Assembly (NCBI GenBank): GCA_001801105.1
Contig: MGWS01000022.1
Location: forward strand, 1 to 64,000
Direction: 5' to 3'
DNA length: 64,000 bases
Source: Gallionellales bacterium GWA2_60_18
GTDB taxonomy: Bacteria; Pseudomonadota; Gammaproteobacteria; Burkholderiales; Gallionellaceae
Part shown: one piece after another, positions 52,681 to 62,791 of the stretch
Layout: the number at the start of each line of letters is the position of its first letter
Position numbering within the stretch: the stretch's first letter is position 1
Program-made: the position numbers and the translations under genes
The notes under the pieces: generated by a model
Database searches by the model: none
What the model was told of the DNA's origin: nothing
The model's input: the letters and a program-made list of their open reading frames with translations, nothing else

Positions 52681-53835
52681 ATGCCTGCATCCTTGCCAAC
52701 CCCCGGCGCAGAAGCCGCGCAGCACAGCGCGCAACTGGCCGGCCTCATCCGCCGCGACATCGCCGCGCAGGGCGGCTGGATCCCGTTCTCGCGTTTCATG
52801 GAGCTGGCGCTGTACGCGCCCGGCCTGGGCTACTACACGGCGGGCGCGCGCAAGTTCGGCGCGGCGGGCGACTTCATCACCGCACCGGAACTCTCGCCGC
52901 TGTTCGGCCGTGCCGTCGCGCACCAGGCGGCGGAGATCATGCGCGCCAGCGCGCCGCACATCCTCGAGCTCGGCGCGGGCAGCGGCAAGCTGGCCGCGGA
53001 CATGCTCGGCGAACTGGAAAGACTGGGCGAATTGCCGGAAAGCTACTCGATACTGGAAGTGAGCGCCGACCTGCGCGAGCGCCAGCAGGCCCTGTTGCAG
53101 GAAAGGTTGCCGCATCTCGCCGGCCGCATGCATTGGCTGGACGCGCTGCCGGAAAAGATCAGCGGCGCGGTGATCGGCAACGAGGTGCTGGACGCGCTGC
53201 CGGTGCATCTGGTGCGCTGGTTCGGCGATAACATTCTCGAACGCGGCGTGGCGCTGGAGGGCGAGCGTTTCGTCTGGCAGGAGCGGGTGCTCGCCGAATC
53301 GGCGCTGCTCGACATCGCAAGCAGCATCGGCGTGCCGGACGGCTATCTGAGCGAGATCTCGCTCGCTGCGCGCGGCCTGGTCGCCAGCCTGTGCGAGCGT
53401 CTGGATGCGGGTGCGCTGCTGTTCATCGATTACGGTTTCGGCGCCCCCGAGTACTACCATCCGCAGCGCAGCGAAGGCACGCTGATGTGCCATTACCGCC
53501 ATCGCGCGCACGACGACCCGTTCTACCTGCCCGGCTTGCAGGACATCACCGCGCACGTCGATTTCACCGCCATCGCCGAGGCCGCCATCGACCACGGCGC
53601 GCACCTGCTGGGCTACACCTCGCAGGCGCATTTCCTCATCAACAACGGCCTCGCTGACCTGATGAACGAAGTCTCGCCGGAGAACGTGCGCGCATACCTG
53701 CCGCTCTCCGCGCAGATGCAGAAACTCACCAGCCCGGCCGAGATGGGCGACCTGTTCAAGGCGATCGCGCTGGGCAAGGGCATGCAAGCGCCGCTACGCG
53801 GCTTCGTGTCGGGCGATCGTTCGCGCATGTTGTAA
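52681..53835 (+). CDS. SAM-dependent methyltransferase (MidA/NDUFAF7 family)
   Basis: A 384-residue protein. ISRFMELALYAPGLGYY-like start (FSRFMELALYAPGLGYYTAG), FITAPELSPLFGRAVA, ILELGAGSGKLAADML (SAM loop) and VIGNEVLDALPVHLV are signature motifs of DUF185. The mitochondrial homologue methylates complex I subunit NDUFS2; a bacterial role is not settled. Confidence 0.9.
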   Translation: MPASLPTPGAEAAQHSAQLAGLIRRDIAAQGGWIPFSRFMELALYAPGLGYYTAGARKFGAAGDFITAPELSPLFGRAVAHQAAEIMRASAPHILELGAGSGKLAADMLGELERLGELPESYSILEVSADLRERQQALLQERLPHLAGRMHWLDALPEKISGAVIGNEVLDALPVHLVRWFGDNILERGVALEGERFVWQERVLAESALLDIASSIGVPDGYLSEISLAARGLVASLCERLDAGALLFIDYGFGAPEYYHPQRSEGTLMCHYRHRAHDDPFYLPGLQDITAHVDFTAIAEAAIDHGAHLLGYTSQAHFLINNGLADLMNEVSPENVRAYLPLSAQMQKLTSPAEMGDLFKAIALGKGMQAPLRGFVSGDRSRML

Positions 53836-53839
53836 CGGC

Positions 53840-54343
53840 ATGATGCGCATCACGAGCTTCGCGCCGGTCGGCGATGCCGACGCGCAAGTGCTGATCCTCG
53901 GCAGCATGCCAGGCAAGCGTTCGCTCGAACAGCAGCAGTACTATGCCCATCCGCACAACGCCTTCTGGCGCATCATGGGCGAGCTGGCCGGCGCACACCC
54001 GCAACTGCCCTACGCGGAACGGTTGCGCGCGCTGCAGGCGGCGCGCATCGCGCTGTGGGACGTACTGGCATCGTGCATGCGCGAGGGCAGCCTCGATGCA
54101 GACATCTGCGCGGAACAGGCCAACGACTTCGCCGCCTTCTTTGCGCGGCATCCGCGCATCACGCGGGTGTATTTCAACGGCGCCAAGGCCGAGCAGAGTT
54201 TCCGCAAGTCGGTGCTGGGGAAGCGGGGATTGCCGCTGCTCGAGTTCCACCGCCTGCCTTCCACCAGCCCGGCGCATGCCGGCATGAGCTACGCGCAGAA
54301 GCTGGAGGCGTGGCGCGTGGTCATGCAGCGCGATCGCGCCTGA
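53840..54343 (+). CDS. DNA-deoxyinosine glycosylase (UDG superfamily family 6)
   Basis: A 167-residue glycosylase. [20 protein letters not shown] is the catalytic-loop region of the hypoxanthine-DNA glycosylase family, with [23 protein letters not shown] is the second active-site motif. It removes hypoxanthine arising from adenine deamination. Its last 23 bases overlap cca on the opposite strand. Two adjacent ATGs compete for the start. Confidence 0.85.
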   Translation: MMRITSFAPVGDADAQVLILGSMPGKRSLEQQQYYAHPHNAFWRIMGELAGAHPQLPYAERLRALQAARIALWDVLASCMREGSLDADICAEQANDFAAFFARHPRITRVYFNGAKAEQSFRKSVLGKRGLPLLEFHRLPSTSPAHAGMSYAQKLEAWRVVMQRDRA

Positions 54344-55556
54344 CGATCTCCTCGACCGCCGCGATGCGCGCCTCGCGCACCCTGGCGGCGATGCGGCTCA
54401 CATCGGCACAACGCCGCGCGATCTCGCCCGCATCCACCGCCTGCGCGGCTCGCGCGCAGTCCAGCAGGTAAGCGGATTGCGGATAGGCGGCGTCCTCGTG
54501 CCCGGCGCGCCCGCGCGCGTCGGCTTCGCACACTTGCAGCAGTTGCGCGAAGCGCTGCGGCCTGCGCCACAGGTCGCAGCCGTCGAACAGTCTCACGATG
54601 GTCTCGGCGCGCAGTTCGCGCGCGCGGTGCACATTCCCGTGGTAGCGCGCCGCCAGCAGCGCGAGGTCGCGGCAATCGGCGGGCACGCGCAGGCGCGCGC
54701 ACAATCCCTTGAGCAGATCCACACCGCGCGTTTCATGGCCGATGTGGCGCGGCAGGATATCCTGCGGTGTCGTGCCCTTGCCGAGGTCGTGGGTCAGCGC
54801 GGCGAAGCGCACCTCCAGCGCGCCGTCCGCGCGCGCGGCGGCATCTGCCACCATCAGGGTGTGGATACCGCAGTCGATCTCGGGGTGGTGTTGCGGCGGC
54901 TGCGGCACGCCGAACAGCGCATCCAGTTCCGGCATTATCCTTTGCAGCGCGCCGCATTCGCGCAGCGTGGCGAAAAAGCGCGACGGGCGCTTTTCCATCA
55001 GCCCGCGCGCCAGTTCCTGCCAGACGCGCTCCGGCACCAGCGCATCCACTTCGCCAGCGGCGACCATCTCGCGCATCAGCGCCAGCGTCCCCGGCGCGAT
55101 GGAAAAACCGAAGCGCGCCGCGAAGCGCGCGCCGCGCAGGATGCGCACCGGGTCCTCGGCGAAAGCGTCGCCGACATGGCGCAGCACGCCAGCCTGCAAG
55201 TCGCGTTGCCCGCTGTAAGGGTCGATCAGGTTGCCATCGGCATCCAGCGCCATGGCATTGATGGTGAAGTCGCGGCGCGACAGGTCCTGCTCCAGCGTGA
55301 CTTCCGGCGATGCATGGATGACAAAGCCCTTGTAGCCCGGCGCGGTCTTGCGCTCGGTGCGCGCCAGCGCGTATTCCTCGTGGGTGTCGGGATGCAGGAA
55401 CACCGGGAAGTCCTGCCCTACCGGCTGGAAGCCGCGCGCCACCATGTCTTCCGGCGTGCTGCCGACCACCACCCAGTCGTGGTCCTGCACCGGCAGGCCG
55501 AGCAGCTTGTCGCGCACCGCACCGCCCACGCAATAGATGGCGGGTTCATTTTTCAT
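54321..55556 (-). CDS. cca: Multifunctional CCA-adding protein
   Basis: A 411-residue tRNA nucleotidyltransferase with C-terminal HD domain. [14 protein letters not shown] and [14 protein letters not shown] are the nucleotidyltransferase motifs; [10 protein letters not shown] and [16 protein letters not shown] follow. The HD motif is [10 protein letters not shown]. It belongs to the class with phosphatase and phosphodiesterase activity. Both tRNAs in the window already encode CCA, so the role here would be repair. Its start overlaps the slt stop by 11 bases. Confidence 0.95.
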   Translation of the reverse strand: MKNEPAIYCVGGAVRDKLLGLPVQDHDWVVVGSTPEDMVARGFQPVGQDFPVFLHPDTHEEYALARTERKTAPGYKGFVIHASPEVTLEQDLSRRDFTINAMALDADGNLIDPYSGQRDLQAGVLRHVGDAFAEDPVRILRGARFAARFGFSIAPGTLALMREMVAAGEVDALVPERVWQELARGLMEKRPSRFFATLRECGALQRIMPELDALFGVPQPPQHHPEIDCGIHTLMVADAAARADGALEVRFAALTHDLGKGTTPQDILPRHIGHETRGVDLLKGLCARLRVPADCRDLALLAARYHGNVHRARELRAETIVRLFDGCDLWRRPQRFAQLLQVCEADARGRAGHEDAAYPQSAYLLDCARAAQAVDAGEIARRCADVSRIAARVREARIAAVEEIVRRDRAA

Positions 55557-57495
55557 CGGGGATGGCCTGCTGGTTCTCCGGCATTTTCGGCACGACGACT
55601 CCCAAGCGCTGCTTGAGCGGCTGCGGCGGCGCGTCGAATTGTCTGGCGTATTGCACGGTGTTGCCCATCACCTTCTTCACATAATCGCGGGTCTCGTCGA
55701 ACGGGATGGTCTCGGCGTAGATCGCGCCTTCCAGCGGAGTTTCGCCGCGCCACTGGCGCGCCCGGTTCGGCCCGGCATTGTACGCCGCCGAGGCCAGCAC
55801 CGGATTGCCGTCGAACCACGACAGCACGGTCTTCATGTAATAGGTGCCGAGCCGGAGATTGGTGTCGACCTGGTGCAGCAACGCATGGCGGTAGTCTTTC
55901 AGCCCCAGCTTCCCTGCCACCCAGCGCGCGGTGGAGGGCATGATCTGCATCAGGCCAGACGCGCCGGCGCCGGATTTCGCCGAGGCCGTAAAGCGGCTCT
56001 CCTGGCGCATCAGGCCGTACACCCAGGCTTCCTCCAGTTCGTTCTCGCGGATGTGGGGCTGCAACACTTCGCGATACGGCGCCAGATAGCGCATGCCCGG
56101 ATCATGCAGGTTGACCGTCAGATCCGCAGCACCGATGGCGCGGTCGTACATCTCGTTGCGCCGCGCGATCTCGGCGGCGGTGAGCAGTTCGCGGTCGTTG
56201 AAGTTGCGCAGCGTCCAGCGCCATTCGTTGAGCGCTTCGCTGCGCATGTCCATGCGGTACAGCGCCAGCGTGCGCTGCACGCCGGGCAACGCACGCATCG
56301 TTCCAATGTCCCCCTCGGCGGGTTTGTAGGCGGCTTCCGCTTTTTTCAGCGCGGGTCGATCCGACAATTCTTCATCCGCCAACTGGCCGTAGAAATGGTA
56401 TTCGCCGCTCAGCGGTGCCAGCAGCTTTCTGGCTTCGACGGGCTTGCCCAGTGCCAGCAGTGCGCGCGCCTTCCAGTATTGCCAGGCCGGATCGCGCCGC
56501 TGCGTTTCGTCCAGCGCCTCGATGTCCGCCAGCAGCTCCGGCCAGTCCTGCGCGCGCAGCGCGGCGCGCACGCGCCAGACCTTCTGCTGTGCATCGAGCG
56601 GTGCGTCCGCCGCCGCCTTGAACCATGGCAGCGCGCGGCCATCCTGCTGGCGCGCCGCCTCATAGGCCAGGCGGGCATAAAAATACCGGCGCTCGCTCTC
56701 CGTGAACTGCGCGGCGATGCGCTCCCATTGTGTCGCAGCCAGAGCGACGGACTGCCGCGCCAGGCGTTGCAGCGCGAATAGCGCGACCAGGCGCTGTCCT
56801 TCACCGGATTTATCCAGCACGGCCTTGTCCAGATAGCGGACGGGATCGGCCGCCGCGCTGCCCAGCGCTGCGGGTGACACCGCGCGTTCGCTGTCCAGTC
56901 GCGCGGCCAGCTGTTTGGCGAACGACACGTTGCCGGCTTCCAGCGCCAGGCGCAGCCGCTGCCAGACATCCGGCATCTCTATGATGCCGGCCTCCTGCGC
57001 CGCATCGAACAGCTCGCCGCAACTGTCCGGCAGACTCTTGCCGCTGAACCACAGCGCGCGCGCCTCGCGCAGCGAGGCCATGTCCTGAGTGCGCCGGCGC
57101 GATTGCAATGCGTAGCAGGTCAGTTCCGTGTCCTCGTTGAGCAGGCGCGGATATTCCGCGTCGAACAACGCCCATTGCCGGGTCTTGCCGAGCTGCTTGA
57201 GCCATTCGCCGCGCAACTGGTCGATCAGCGGCGTGTCTTCGGGGCGCGCCAGGAACTCCCTGACCCTTGCCGGGGTAGCCCGCTCCAACGCGAGACGCAG
57301 CCGGTAATAGCTGACATAGGCTTCCAGCGGCGATTTCCGCAGGCGCGGTGCCAGCCGTTCCAGCTTGGCGGCATCGCCGGCGCGGAACGCATCGCGCGCC
57401 GCCAGGAAATCCGCGTCGTTCGCGGGCAGGGCGGCACCCGGCACCGCCTGTGCAGGCAGGGCGATCAGCAACAATAAAAAGGGCAGGGATCTCAT
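55546..57495 (-). CDS. slt: Soluble lytic murein transglycosylase
   Basis: A 649-residue periplasmic protein that cuts the glycan strands of peptidoglycan. A signal peptide ([17 protein letters not shown]) is followed by a long alpha-helical superhelix (about residues 25-460) with TPR-like repeats. Then comes the catalytic domain with [20 protein letters not shown], where Glu in ESRF is catalytic, and [10 protein letters not shown]. Length is close to E. coli Slt70 (645). Confidence 0.94.
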   Translation of the reverse strand: MRSLPFLLLLIALPAQAVPGAALPANDADFLAARDAFRAGDAAKLERLAPRLRKSPLEAYVSYYRLRLALERATPARVREFLARPEDTPLIDQLRGEWLKQLGKTRQWALFDAEYPRLLNEDTELTCYALQSRRRTQDMASLREARALWFSGKSLPDSCGELFDAAQEAGIIEMPDVWQRLRLALEAGNVSFAKQLAARLDSERAVSPAALGSAAADPVRYLDKAVLDKSGEGQRLVALFALQRLARQSVALAATQWERIAAQFTESERRYFYARLAYEAARQQDGRALPWFKAAADAPLDAQQKVWRVRAALRAQDWPELLADIEALDETQRRDPAWQYWKARALLALGKPVEARKLLAPLSGEYHFYGQLADEELSDRPALKKAEAAYKPAEGDIGTMRALPGVQRTLALYRMDMRSEALNEWRWTLRNFNDRELLTAAEIARRNEMYDRAIGAADLTVNLHDPGMRYLAPYREVLQPHIRENELEEAWVYGLMRQESRFTASAKSGAGASGLMQIMPSTARWVAGKLGLKDYRHALLHQVDTNLRLGTYYMKTVLSWFDGNPVLASAAYNAGPNRARQWRGETPLEGAIYAETIPFDETRDYVKKVMGNTVQYARQFDAPPQPLKQRLGVVVPKMPENQQAIPDEK

Positions 57496-57597
57496 CTCAA
57501 GGCGAAGCTAAAGTCTGCGTCGAGCATAGCACACCGCATGCTGCCGAATTTTGGCCAAAGGTGTTATCTTGCGTCCCTCCGACTGCCAGATTTCGCC

Positions 57598-58026
57598 ATG
57601 CCATTTTCCAACCCGGATGCCGCCCATCTCTGCCGCCTGTTGCGCGGGGCGCGCAGCATCGCGGTGGTCGGGCTCTCCGCCGACCCGGCGCGCCCCAGCT
57701 TCGGGGTCGCACGCGGCCTGCAAGGGCTGGGCTATCGCATCATTCCGGTGAATCCGGCACTAGTGGAAGTGCTGGGCGAGAAGGCTTGGCCCGACTTGGA
57801 AAGCTTGCCGGAACTGCCGGACATCGTGGACGTGTTTCGCGCGCCGGAGCATGTGCCGGCCATCGTTGACAGCTGCATCAAGCTCGGCATCAAGCGCCTG
57901 TGGTTGCAGGAAGGAGTGGTCCATGAAGCCGCCGCGCAACGCGCGCGGGGTGCGGGCATCACCGTGGTGATGGATCGCTGCATCTGGCGCGACCGCACGC
58001 AACTGTGCGGGAGGGAACATGGGTGA
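57598..58026 (+). CDS. CoA-binding protein (YccU-like)
   Basis: A 142-residue Rossmann-type CoA-binding domain. ARSIAVVGLSADPARPSFGVAR, GYRIIPVNP and IKRLWLQEGVVHEAAA are family motifs. ATG at 57598 is preferred, because an in-frame start at 57538 adds non-homologous sequence. Function is unknown. Its 3' end overlaps tag by 8 bases. Confidence 0.9.
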   Translation: MPFSNPDAAHLCRLLRGARSIAVVGLSADPARPSFGVARGLQGLGYRIIPVNPALVEVLGEKAWPDLESLPELPDIVDVFRAPEHVPAIVDSCIKLGIKRLWLQEGVVHEAAAQRARGAGITVVMDRCIWRDRTQLCGREHG

Positions 58027-58591
58027 CAGCACACGTTGTGCATGGGCCGGCAGCGACCCGCTGTATCGCGCCTACCACGACCGCGAATGGGGCGTGCCGC
58101 TGCACGACGACCGCGCGCTGTTCGAGTTCCTGATCCTGGAAGGCGCCCAGGCCGGGCTGAGCTGGATCACTATCCTGCGCAAGCGCGAGAACTACCGCGC
58201 CGCATTGGACAATTTCGATGCCGCGCGCATTGCCCGTTATGGCGCGGATAAAATAGAATCGCTGCTGCAAGACGCGGGCATCGTGCGCAACCGGCTAAAG
58301 CTGGAAGCGACAGTGACCAACGCGCAAAAGTTTCTTGACGTGCAGGAAAGATACGGCAGCTTCGACGCCTTTCTCTGGCAGTTCGTCGGCGACAGGACGC
58401 GGCAGAACCACTGGCGCAGTCTCGCCGAAGTCCCGGCCAGCACGCCGGAATCGGACGCGATGAGCAAGGAACTGAAACGGCGCGGCTTCAAGTTCGTCGG
58501 CACGACGATCTGCTATGCCCACATGCAGGCGACTGGCATGGTCAACGATCACACCGTGGATTGTTTCAGGCACAAGGAATTACAGGCATGA
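58019..58591 (+). CDS. tag: DNA-3-methyladenine glycosylase I
   Basis: A 190-residue constitutive 3-methyladenine glycosylase. [32 protein letters not shown] and [20 protein letters not shown] are family motifs; the cysteine at the start and His/His/Cys at the end form the zinc site. It overlaps dapF as ATGA. Confidence 0.96.
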   Translation: MGDSTRCAWAGSDPLYRAYHDREWGVPLHDDRALFEFLILEGAQAGLSWITILRKRENYRAALDNFDAARIARYGADKIESLLQDAGIVRNRLKLEATVTNAQKFLDVQERYGSFDAFLWQFVGDRTRQNHWRSLAEVPASTPESDAMSKELKRRGFKFVGTTICYAHMQATGMVNDHTVDCFRHKELQA

Positions 58592-59415
58592 ACCTCAGAT
58601 TCACCAAAATGCACGGCGCCGGCAACGATTTCGTGGTGATCGACGGCGTGCGCCAGCGCGTCGAGCTCGCCCCGGAGCAGCTGCGCCTGCTCGCCGACCG
58701 GCATTTCGGCGTGGGCTGCGACCAGATATTGCTGGTGGAAAAGGCACAGGACCCCGCGGCGGATTTCCGCTACCGCATCTTCAACGCCGACGGCGGCGAA
58801 GTGGAACAGTGCGGCAACGGCGCGCGCTGCTTTGCGCGCTTCGTGCACGACCAGGGACTCACATCGAAGCGCGAGATCGTGGTCGAGACGCAGGGCGGGC
58901 TGATCTCGCCGCGCCTCGAAGCGGACGGGCGCGTGACGGTCAACATGGGCGCGCCGGTATTCGATCCCGCGCGCATCCCGTTTGACGGGCAGGGCGCGGT
59001 GAGCGAGCCGCTGGAAGTCGCCGGCGAGACGCTGACCATCAGCGCGCTGTCGATGGGCAATCCGCATGCGGTGCAGGTGGTGGATGATGTCGAGCGCGCG
59101 CCGGTGGCAAGGCTGGGGCCGCTGATCGAACAGCATGCGCGTTTCCCGAAACGCGTCAACGCCGGCTTCATGCAAGTGATGGATCGCGGCCACATCCGGT
59201 TGCGCGTTCACGAGCGCGGCGCAGGCGAGACATTGTCGTGCGGCACCGGCGCCTGCGCGGCCGTGGTGGCTGGCATCCGGCGCGGTCTGCTGGACAGTCC
59301 GGTGAACGTCGCCACGCGCGGCGGCGTGCTGACCATCGTCTGGGACGGCGACGGCATGCCGGTGATGATGACCGGTCCGGCGATCACGGTGTTTGAAGGC
59401 GAAATCAGTTTATAG
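58588..59415 (+). CDS. dapF: Diaminopimelate epimerase
   Basis: A 275-residue epimerase of LL- to meso-diaminopimelate for lysine and cell wall. The two catalytic cysteines are in EQCGNGARC and [25 protein letters not shown] is the start. It leads the conserved dapF-DUF484-xerC cluster. Confidence 0.97.
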   Translation: MNLRFTKMHGAGNDFVVIDGVRQRVELAPEQLRLLADRHFGVGCDQILLVEKAQDPAADFRYRIFNADGGEVEQCGNGARCFARFVHDQGLTSKREIVVETQGGLISPRLEADGRVTVNMGAPVFDPARIPFDGQGAVSEPLEVAGETLTISALSMGNPHAVQVVDDVERAPVARLGPLIEQHARFPKRVNAGFMQVMDRGHIRLRVHERGAGETLSCGTGACAAVVAGIRRGLLDSPVNVATRGGVLTIVWDGDGMPVMMTGPAITVFEGEISL

Positions 59416-59430
59416 ACAGGGAGTCATTTG

Positions 59431-60054
59431 ATGAGAAGCGAAGACGTCGCACAATACTTGCAGGACAACCCGCAGTTCTTTGAAGGGCATGTCGATCTGC
59501 TGGCGCAGATCGCCTTGCCGCATCCGCACGGCGGGCGCACCATCTCGCTGTCCGAGCGCCAGCTGCTGGCGTTGCGCGACAAGAACCGCGAGCTGGAGAA
59601 AAAGATGTTCGACATGCTCGAACGTGCCGAGGAGAACGACGCGCTCCAGTACAAGGTGCACAAGTTCACCGTCGCGCTGTTTGCCGGGCGCGATCTGGCC
59701 ACGCTGCAGGAAATGATCCCGCACCTGTTGCGCGACATCTTCGCCGTGCCGCATGCCGCGCTGCGGCTGTGGCAGATCAACCCGCCCAGCGCCGAGACCC
59801 TGGCGTTCGCCGAAGGTCAGCCGCAGCCGGTATGCCTGCACCACGCCGCCGCCGACAGCGCGGGCTGGTTCGGCGAGAGTGCCGCGCTGCTGCACTCGTT
59901 CGCCTATCTGCCGCTGCGCGAGGGCAGCGAGACCATAGGCCTGCTGGTGCTGGCGAGCGAGGACAAGCAGCGCTTCTATCCGGAGATGGGCACGCTGTTC
60001 CTGCAATGCATCGCCGACGCGGCCAGTGCCGCGGTACAGCCGCACCTGTCATGA
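59431..60054 (+). CDS. DUF484 GAF-like protein
   Basis: A 207-residue protein. MRSEDVAQYLQDNPQFFEGH is the family entry, followed by a coiled coil (about residues 50-70) and a GAF-like domain. It is conserved between dapF and xerC but its role is unknown. The diguanylate cyclase at 36269 has the same kind of domain. The stop overlaps the xerC start as ATGA. Confidence 0.9.
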   Translation: MRSEDVAQYLQDNPQFFEGHVDLLAQIALPHPHGGRTISLSERQLLALRDKNRELEKKMFDMLERAEENDALQYKVHKFTVALFAGRDLATLQEMIPHLLRDIFAVPHAALRLWQINPPSAETLAFAEGQPQPVCLHHAAADSAGWFGESAALLHSFAYLPLREGSETIGLLVLASEDKQRFYPEMGTLFLQCIADAASAAVQPHLS

Positions 60055-60977
60055 GCGAAGCCGCCGCGCCGGTTGCGGATACGGGCGCGGATGCCAACCG
60101 GCAATACCTGCAAGGCTACCTGGCGTGGCTGCGCAACGAGAAGCGCTATTCCGCGCTGACCGCCGAGAACTACGCGCGCGACCTGCATCACCTGTTCGAG
60201 CTCGCCGCGGATACGCCGCTCGCCGATCTCAAGATCCACCACATCCGCCGCTATATCGCGCAACTGCACGGCAAGGGGCTGGGCGGGCGTTCGCTGGCGC
60301 GCATGCTGTCGGCATGGCGCGGTTTCTTCAATTATCTGATGCGCGACCACGGCTACACTGACAATCCCTGCGCCGGACTGCGCGCGCCCAAATCGCCCAA
60401 GACCCTGCCGCAGGCGCTGTCGCCCGACGAGGCGGCGCGCATGGTCGACCTGCCGGGTGACACGCCGGAAGCGCTGCGCGACAAAGCGATGTTCGAATTG
60501 TTCTATTCCTCCGGCCTGCGTCTGGCCGAACTGGTCGATCTCGATCCCGAGCAGCTCGACCTGACCAGCGGCGAAGTGCGCGTCACCGGCAAGGGCAACA
60601 AGACCCGCATCGTGCCGCTCGGCCAATACGCCATCACCGCATTGCAAACCTGGCTGGCGGTGCGCGACCGGCTCGCCAAGGCGGGCGAGACCGCGCTGTT
60701 CGTCGGCGCGCGCGGGCAGCGCATCTCGCCGCGCGTGATACAGCTGCGCATGAAACAATGGGGTATCAAACAGGGCATCACCAGCAACGTGCATCCGCAC
60801 CTGCTGCGCCACTCGTTCGCCACCCATGTGCTGCAATCCTCCGGCGACCTGCGCGCGGTGCAGGAGATGCTCGGCCATGCCAGCATCTCCACCACACAGG
60901 TCTATACCCATCTCGATTTCCAGTACCTCAGCAAGATCTATGACGCGGCACACCCGCGCGCCAAAAAGAAGACATGA
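60051..60977 (+). CDS. xerC: Tyrosine recombinase XerC
   Basis: A 308-residue chromosome-dimer recombinase. The catalytic residues are visible: Arg in SSGLRLAELVDL, Lys in TGKGNKTRIVP, HLLRHSFATH (HxxR), His in GHASISTT, and Tyr in QVYTHLDF. Context with dapF and DUF484 marks it as the chromosomal XerC rather than a phage integrase. It overlaps rlmI as ATGA. Confidence 0.96.
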   Translation: MSEAAAPVADTGADANRQYLQGYLAWLRNEKRYSALTAENYARDLHHLFELAADTPLADLKIHHIRRYIAQLHGKGLGGRSLARMLSAWRGFFNYLMRDHGYTDNPCAGLRAPKSPKTLPQALSPDEAARMVDLPGDTPEALRDKAMFELFYSSGLRLAELVDLDPEQLDLTSGEVRVTGKGNKTRIVPLGQYAITALQTWLAVRDRLAKAGETALFVGARGQRISPRVIQLRMKQWGIKQGITSNVHPHLLRHSFATHVLQSSGDLRAVQEMLGHASISTTQVYTHLDFQYLSKIYDAAHPRAKKKT

Positions 60978-62350
60978 CCACACAGAAATCCAAACCGCGC
61001 GCCGCGCGGCAACACGCCGCATCCGGCAACAAGGACTACCGCAAACGGCACGGCGCGAATCCGTCCGCACGCGGCAAACCGGCGACGCAAGGCACGACGC
61101 GAGCACCCGGCGGCGACGTGACCGCGCAGCCCGGCATCACACTCAAGGAAGGCCGCGAGAAGTCGCTGCTGCGCCGCCACCCCTGGGTATTCTCCGGCGC
61201 GATTGAGCGTGTGGACGGCGCGCCCGCGAGCGGCGACACGTTGCCGGTGCGCGATGCCGCAGGCGATTTTCTTGCCTGGGCGGCCTACAACCCCGGCTCG
61301 CAGATCAGCGCGCGCGTCTGGTCGTGGGACGAGGGCGAGACCATCGACGCGGCATTCTTCCGCAGGAAAATCGCGCAGGCGTTGACGATGCGCGAGGATC
61401 TACTCCTCTCTCCCGCTTGCGGGAGAGAGGATGGGAGAGAGGGAAATAACACAAGCAGCGGCTTGCGCCTGATCCACGCCGAATCCGACGGCCTGCCGGG
61501 GCTGGTGGTAGACCGCTACGGCGACACGCTGGTGATGCAGATCGGCAGCGTCGGCGCGGAACGCTGGCGCGACGCCATCGCCGACATCCTGCTCGAACTG
61601 TGCGGCGCTGTGTGCCTCTATGAGCGCTCCGATTCCGACTCGCGCGGACTGGAAGGGCTGGAGGTTCGCAACGGCGTATTGCGCGGCGCGTTGCCGGAGC
61701 ATGTCGAAGTGGTCGAGCACGGCCTGCGCTTTGCGGTGGATGTCGCGACAGGACAAAAGACCGGTTTCTATCTCGACCAGCGCGACAACCGCGCGCTGAC
61801 CGAGCGGCTGTCCGCCGGGCGCGATGTGCTCAACTGCTTCTGCTACACCGGCGGCTTCTCGCTGTATGCCTTGCGCGGCGGCGCGAGATCGGTGCTGTCG
61901 ATCGACGCCTCGGGCGACGCGTTGCGCATCGCGCAGCAGAATCTCTCAAACAACGGTCTCGATGAGAGCAAGGCCGAATGGCAGGAAGCCGACGTGTTCG
62001 CCGCGCTGCGCAAACTGCGCGACCAGGGGCGCAGCTTCGACTTCATCATCCTCGACCCGCCCAAGTTCGCTCCCACCGCCGCCTTCGCCGAAAAGGCCGC
62101 GCGCGGCTACAAGGACATCAACCTGCTCGGCTTCAAACTGCTGCGCCCGGGCGGCCTGCTCGCCACCTACTCCTGCTCCGGCGGCATCAGCGAAGACCTG
62201 TTCCAGAAGATCGTCGCGGGCGCGGCGCTCGACGCCAGCGTGGACGCGCAGATCGTCCATCACCTGCACGCCAGCGCCGACCATCCGGTGCTGCTGAGCT
62301 TTCCGGAAGGCGCGTATCTCAAGGGTCTGCTGCTGCGCATCGCCGGCTGA
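60974..62350 (+). CDS. rlmI: 23S rRNA m5C1962 methyltransferase (RlmI-like)
   Basis: A 458-residue protein, longer than E. coli RlmI (396). A Lys/Arg-rich N-terminal extension covers about residues 1-50. A PUA domain follows (KSLLRRHPWVFSGAIERV), then the methyltransferase with DVLNCFCYTGGFSLYAL (SAM loop), LDPPKFAP and YSCSGGIS, where the cysteine is catalytic. A family B repeat inserts about 15 codons near residue 143-157 (LSPACGREDGREG). The frame is intact. Confidence 0.9.
   Translation: MTTQKSKPRAARQHAASGNKDYRKRHGANPSARGKPATQGTTRAPGGDVTAQPGITLKEGREKSLLRRHPWVFSGAIERVDGAPASGDTLPVRDAAGDFLAWAAYNPGSQISARVWSWDEGETIDAAFFRRKIAQALTMREDLLLSPACGREDGREGNNTSSGLRLIHAESDGLPGLVVDRYGDTLVMQIGSVGAERWRDAIADILLELCGAVCLYERSDSDSRGLEGLEVRNGVLRGALPEHVEVVEHGLRFAVDVATGQKTGFYLDQRDNRALTERLSAGRDVLNCFCYTGGFSLYALRGGARSVLSIDASGDALRIAQQNLSNNGLDESKAEWQEADVFAALRKLRDQGRSFDFIILDPPKFAPTAAFAEKAARGYKDINLLGFKLLRPGGLLATYSCSGGISEDLFQKIVAGAALDASVDAQIVHHLHASADHPVLLSFPEGAYLKGLLLRIAG
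61403..61445. repeat. CTCTCCC-type palindromic repeat (family B) inside rlmI
   Basis: CCTCTCTCCCGC-TT-GCGGGAGAGAGG is a perfect 12-bp stem with a two-base loop (61405-61430), followed by a second half copy GGGAGAGAGGG. The repeat keeps the frame between the PUA and methyltransferase domains. Confidence 0.85.
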
Positions 62351-62412
62351 ACGGCTCCCTTGCGCATGGACGGACAGGCCAAAAAACGCTATCCTGCGCG
62401 CCTTCACAAAAC

Positions 62413-62489
62413 GCGCTCGTAGCTCAGCTGGATAGAGTATCGGTTTCCGAAGCCGAGGGTCGTGGGTTCGACTCCCGCCGAGCGCGCCA
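62413..62489 (+). tRNA. tRNA-Arg (CCG)
   Basis: A 77-nt cloverleaf with encoded CCA. Acceptor GCGCTCG pairs with CGAGCGC; the D-arm is GCTCAGCTGGATAGAGT; the anticodon loop TTCCGAA gives CCG; the T-arm is GTGGGTTCGACTCCCGC. No duplicated 3' end suggesting an integration site is seen in the sequence immediately after it. Confidence 0.96.
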
Positions 62490-62499
62490 ATCACATATG

Positions 62500-62535
62500 A
62501 AATGGGCACTTCAAATCGAAGTGCCCATTTTATTT
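62500..62535 (+). terminator. Terminator after tRNA-Arg
   Basis: AAATGGGCACTT and AAGTGCCCATTT form a 12-bp stem around a 7-base loop, followed by TATTT. It is 10 bases after the tRNA. Confidence 0.85.
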
Positions 62536-62561
62536 GCTGCGCCGGATATGCGTTTATGCCG

Positions 62562-62693
62562 CTACGCCGCCGAACGGATCAAGTGGTCGAAGGCCGGGAG
62601 GCTGGCCTTGGCGCCTTCTCCCATGGCGATGATGATCTGCTTGTAAGTCGCCGTGGTGCAGTCGCTGGCGGCGAACACGCCGGGTATTTCCTC
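62562..62693 (-). pseudogene. ahpF: Remnant of the AhpF C-terminus
   Basis: An open stretch ending at a TGA encodes [20 protein letters not shown] and then [23 protein letters not shown]. It is close to the last residues of alkyl hydroperoxide reductase AhpF (GVFAAGDCTT...YKQIIIA...[16 protein letters not shown]), including the FAD-binding GD loop, here SD. All of the rest of AhpF, including both CxxC centres, is absent. It lies just downstream of ahpC in the same orientation, where ahpF is normally found, so a deletion is the simplest reading. The frame upstream is Pro/Arg-rich and not homologous. Confidence 0.8.
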
Positions 62694-62748
62694 CCGAAGG
62701 ATTGCAGGGGGAAGACGCCATGATCCATGCGCGCCTTTCCGCTGGAAT

Positions 62749-62776
62749 CCGCTCCCGGCGGGCACGCCGGGAGCGG
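62749..62776 (-). terminator. Strong hairpin downstream of ahpC
   Basis: CCGCTCCCGGCG and CGCCGGGAGCGG form a perfect 12-bp stem with a GGCA/TGCC loop. It lies 15 bases after the ahpC stop. There is no T-run on either side, so it may stabilise the ahpC transcript end rather than terminate by itself. Confidence 0.6.
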
Positions 62777-62791
62777 AGCGGGTTACGGGAT

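Noticed and set aside
60051..62489. XerC plus tRNA-Arg as a genomic-island boundary
   Set aside because: XerC lies in the conserved dapF-DUF484-xerC context, and I saw no repeated tRNA end or island genes.
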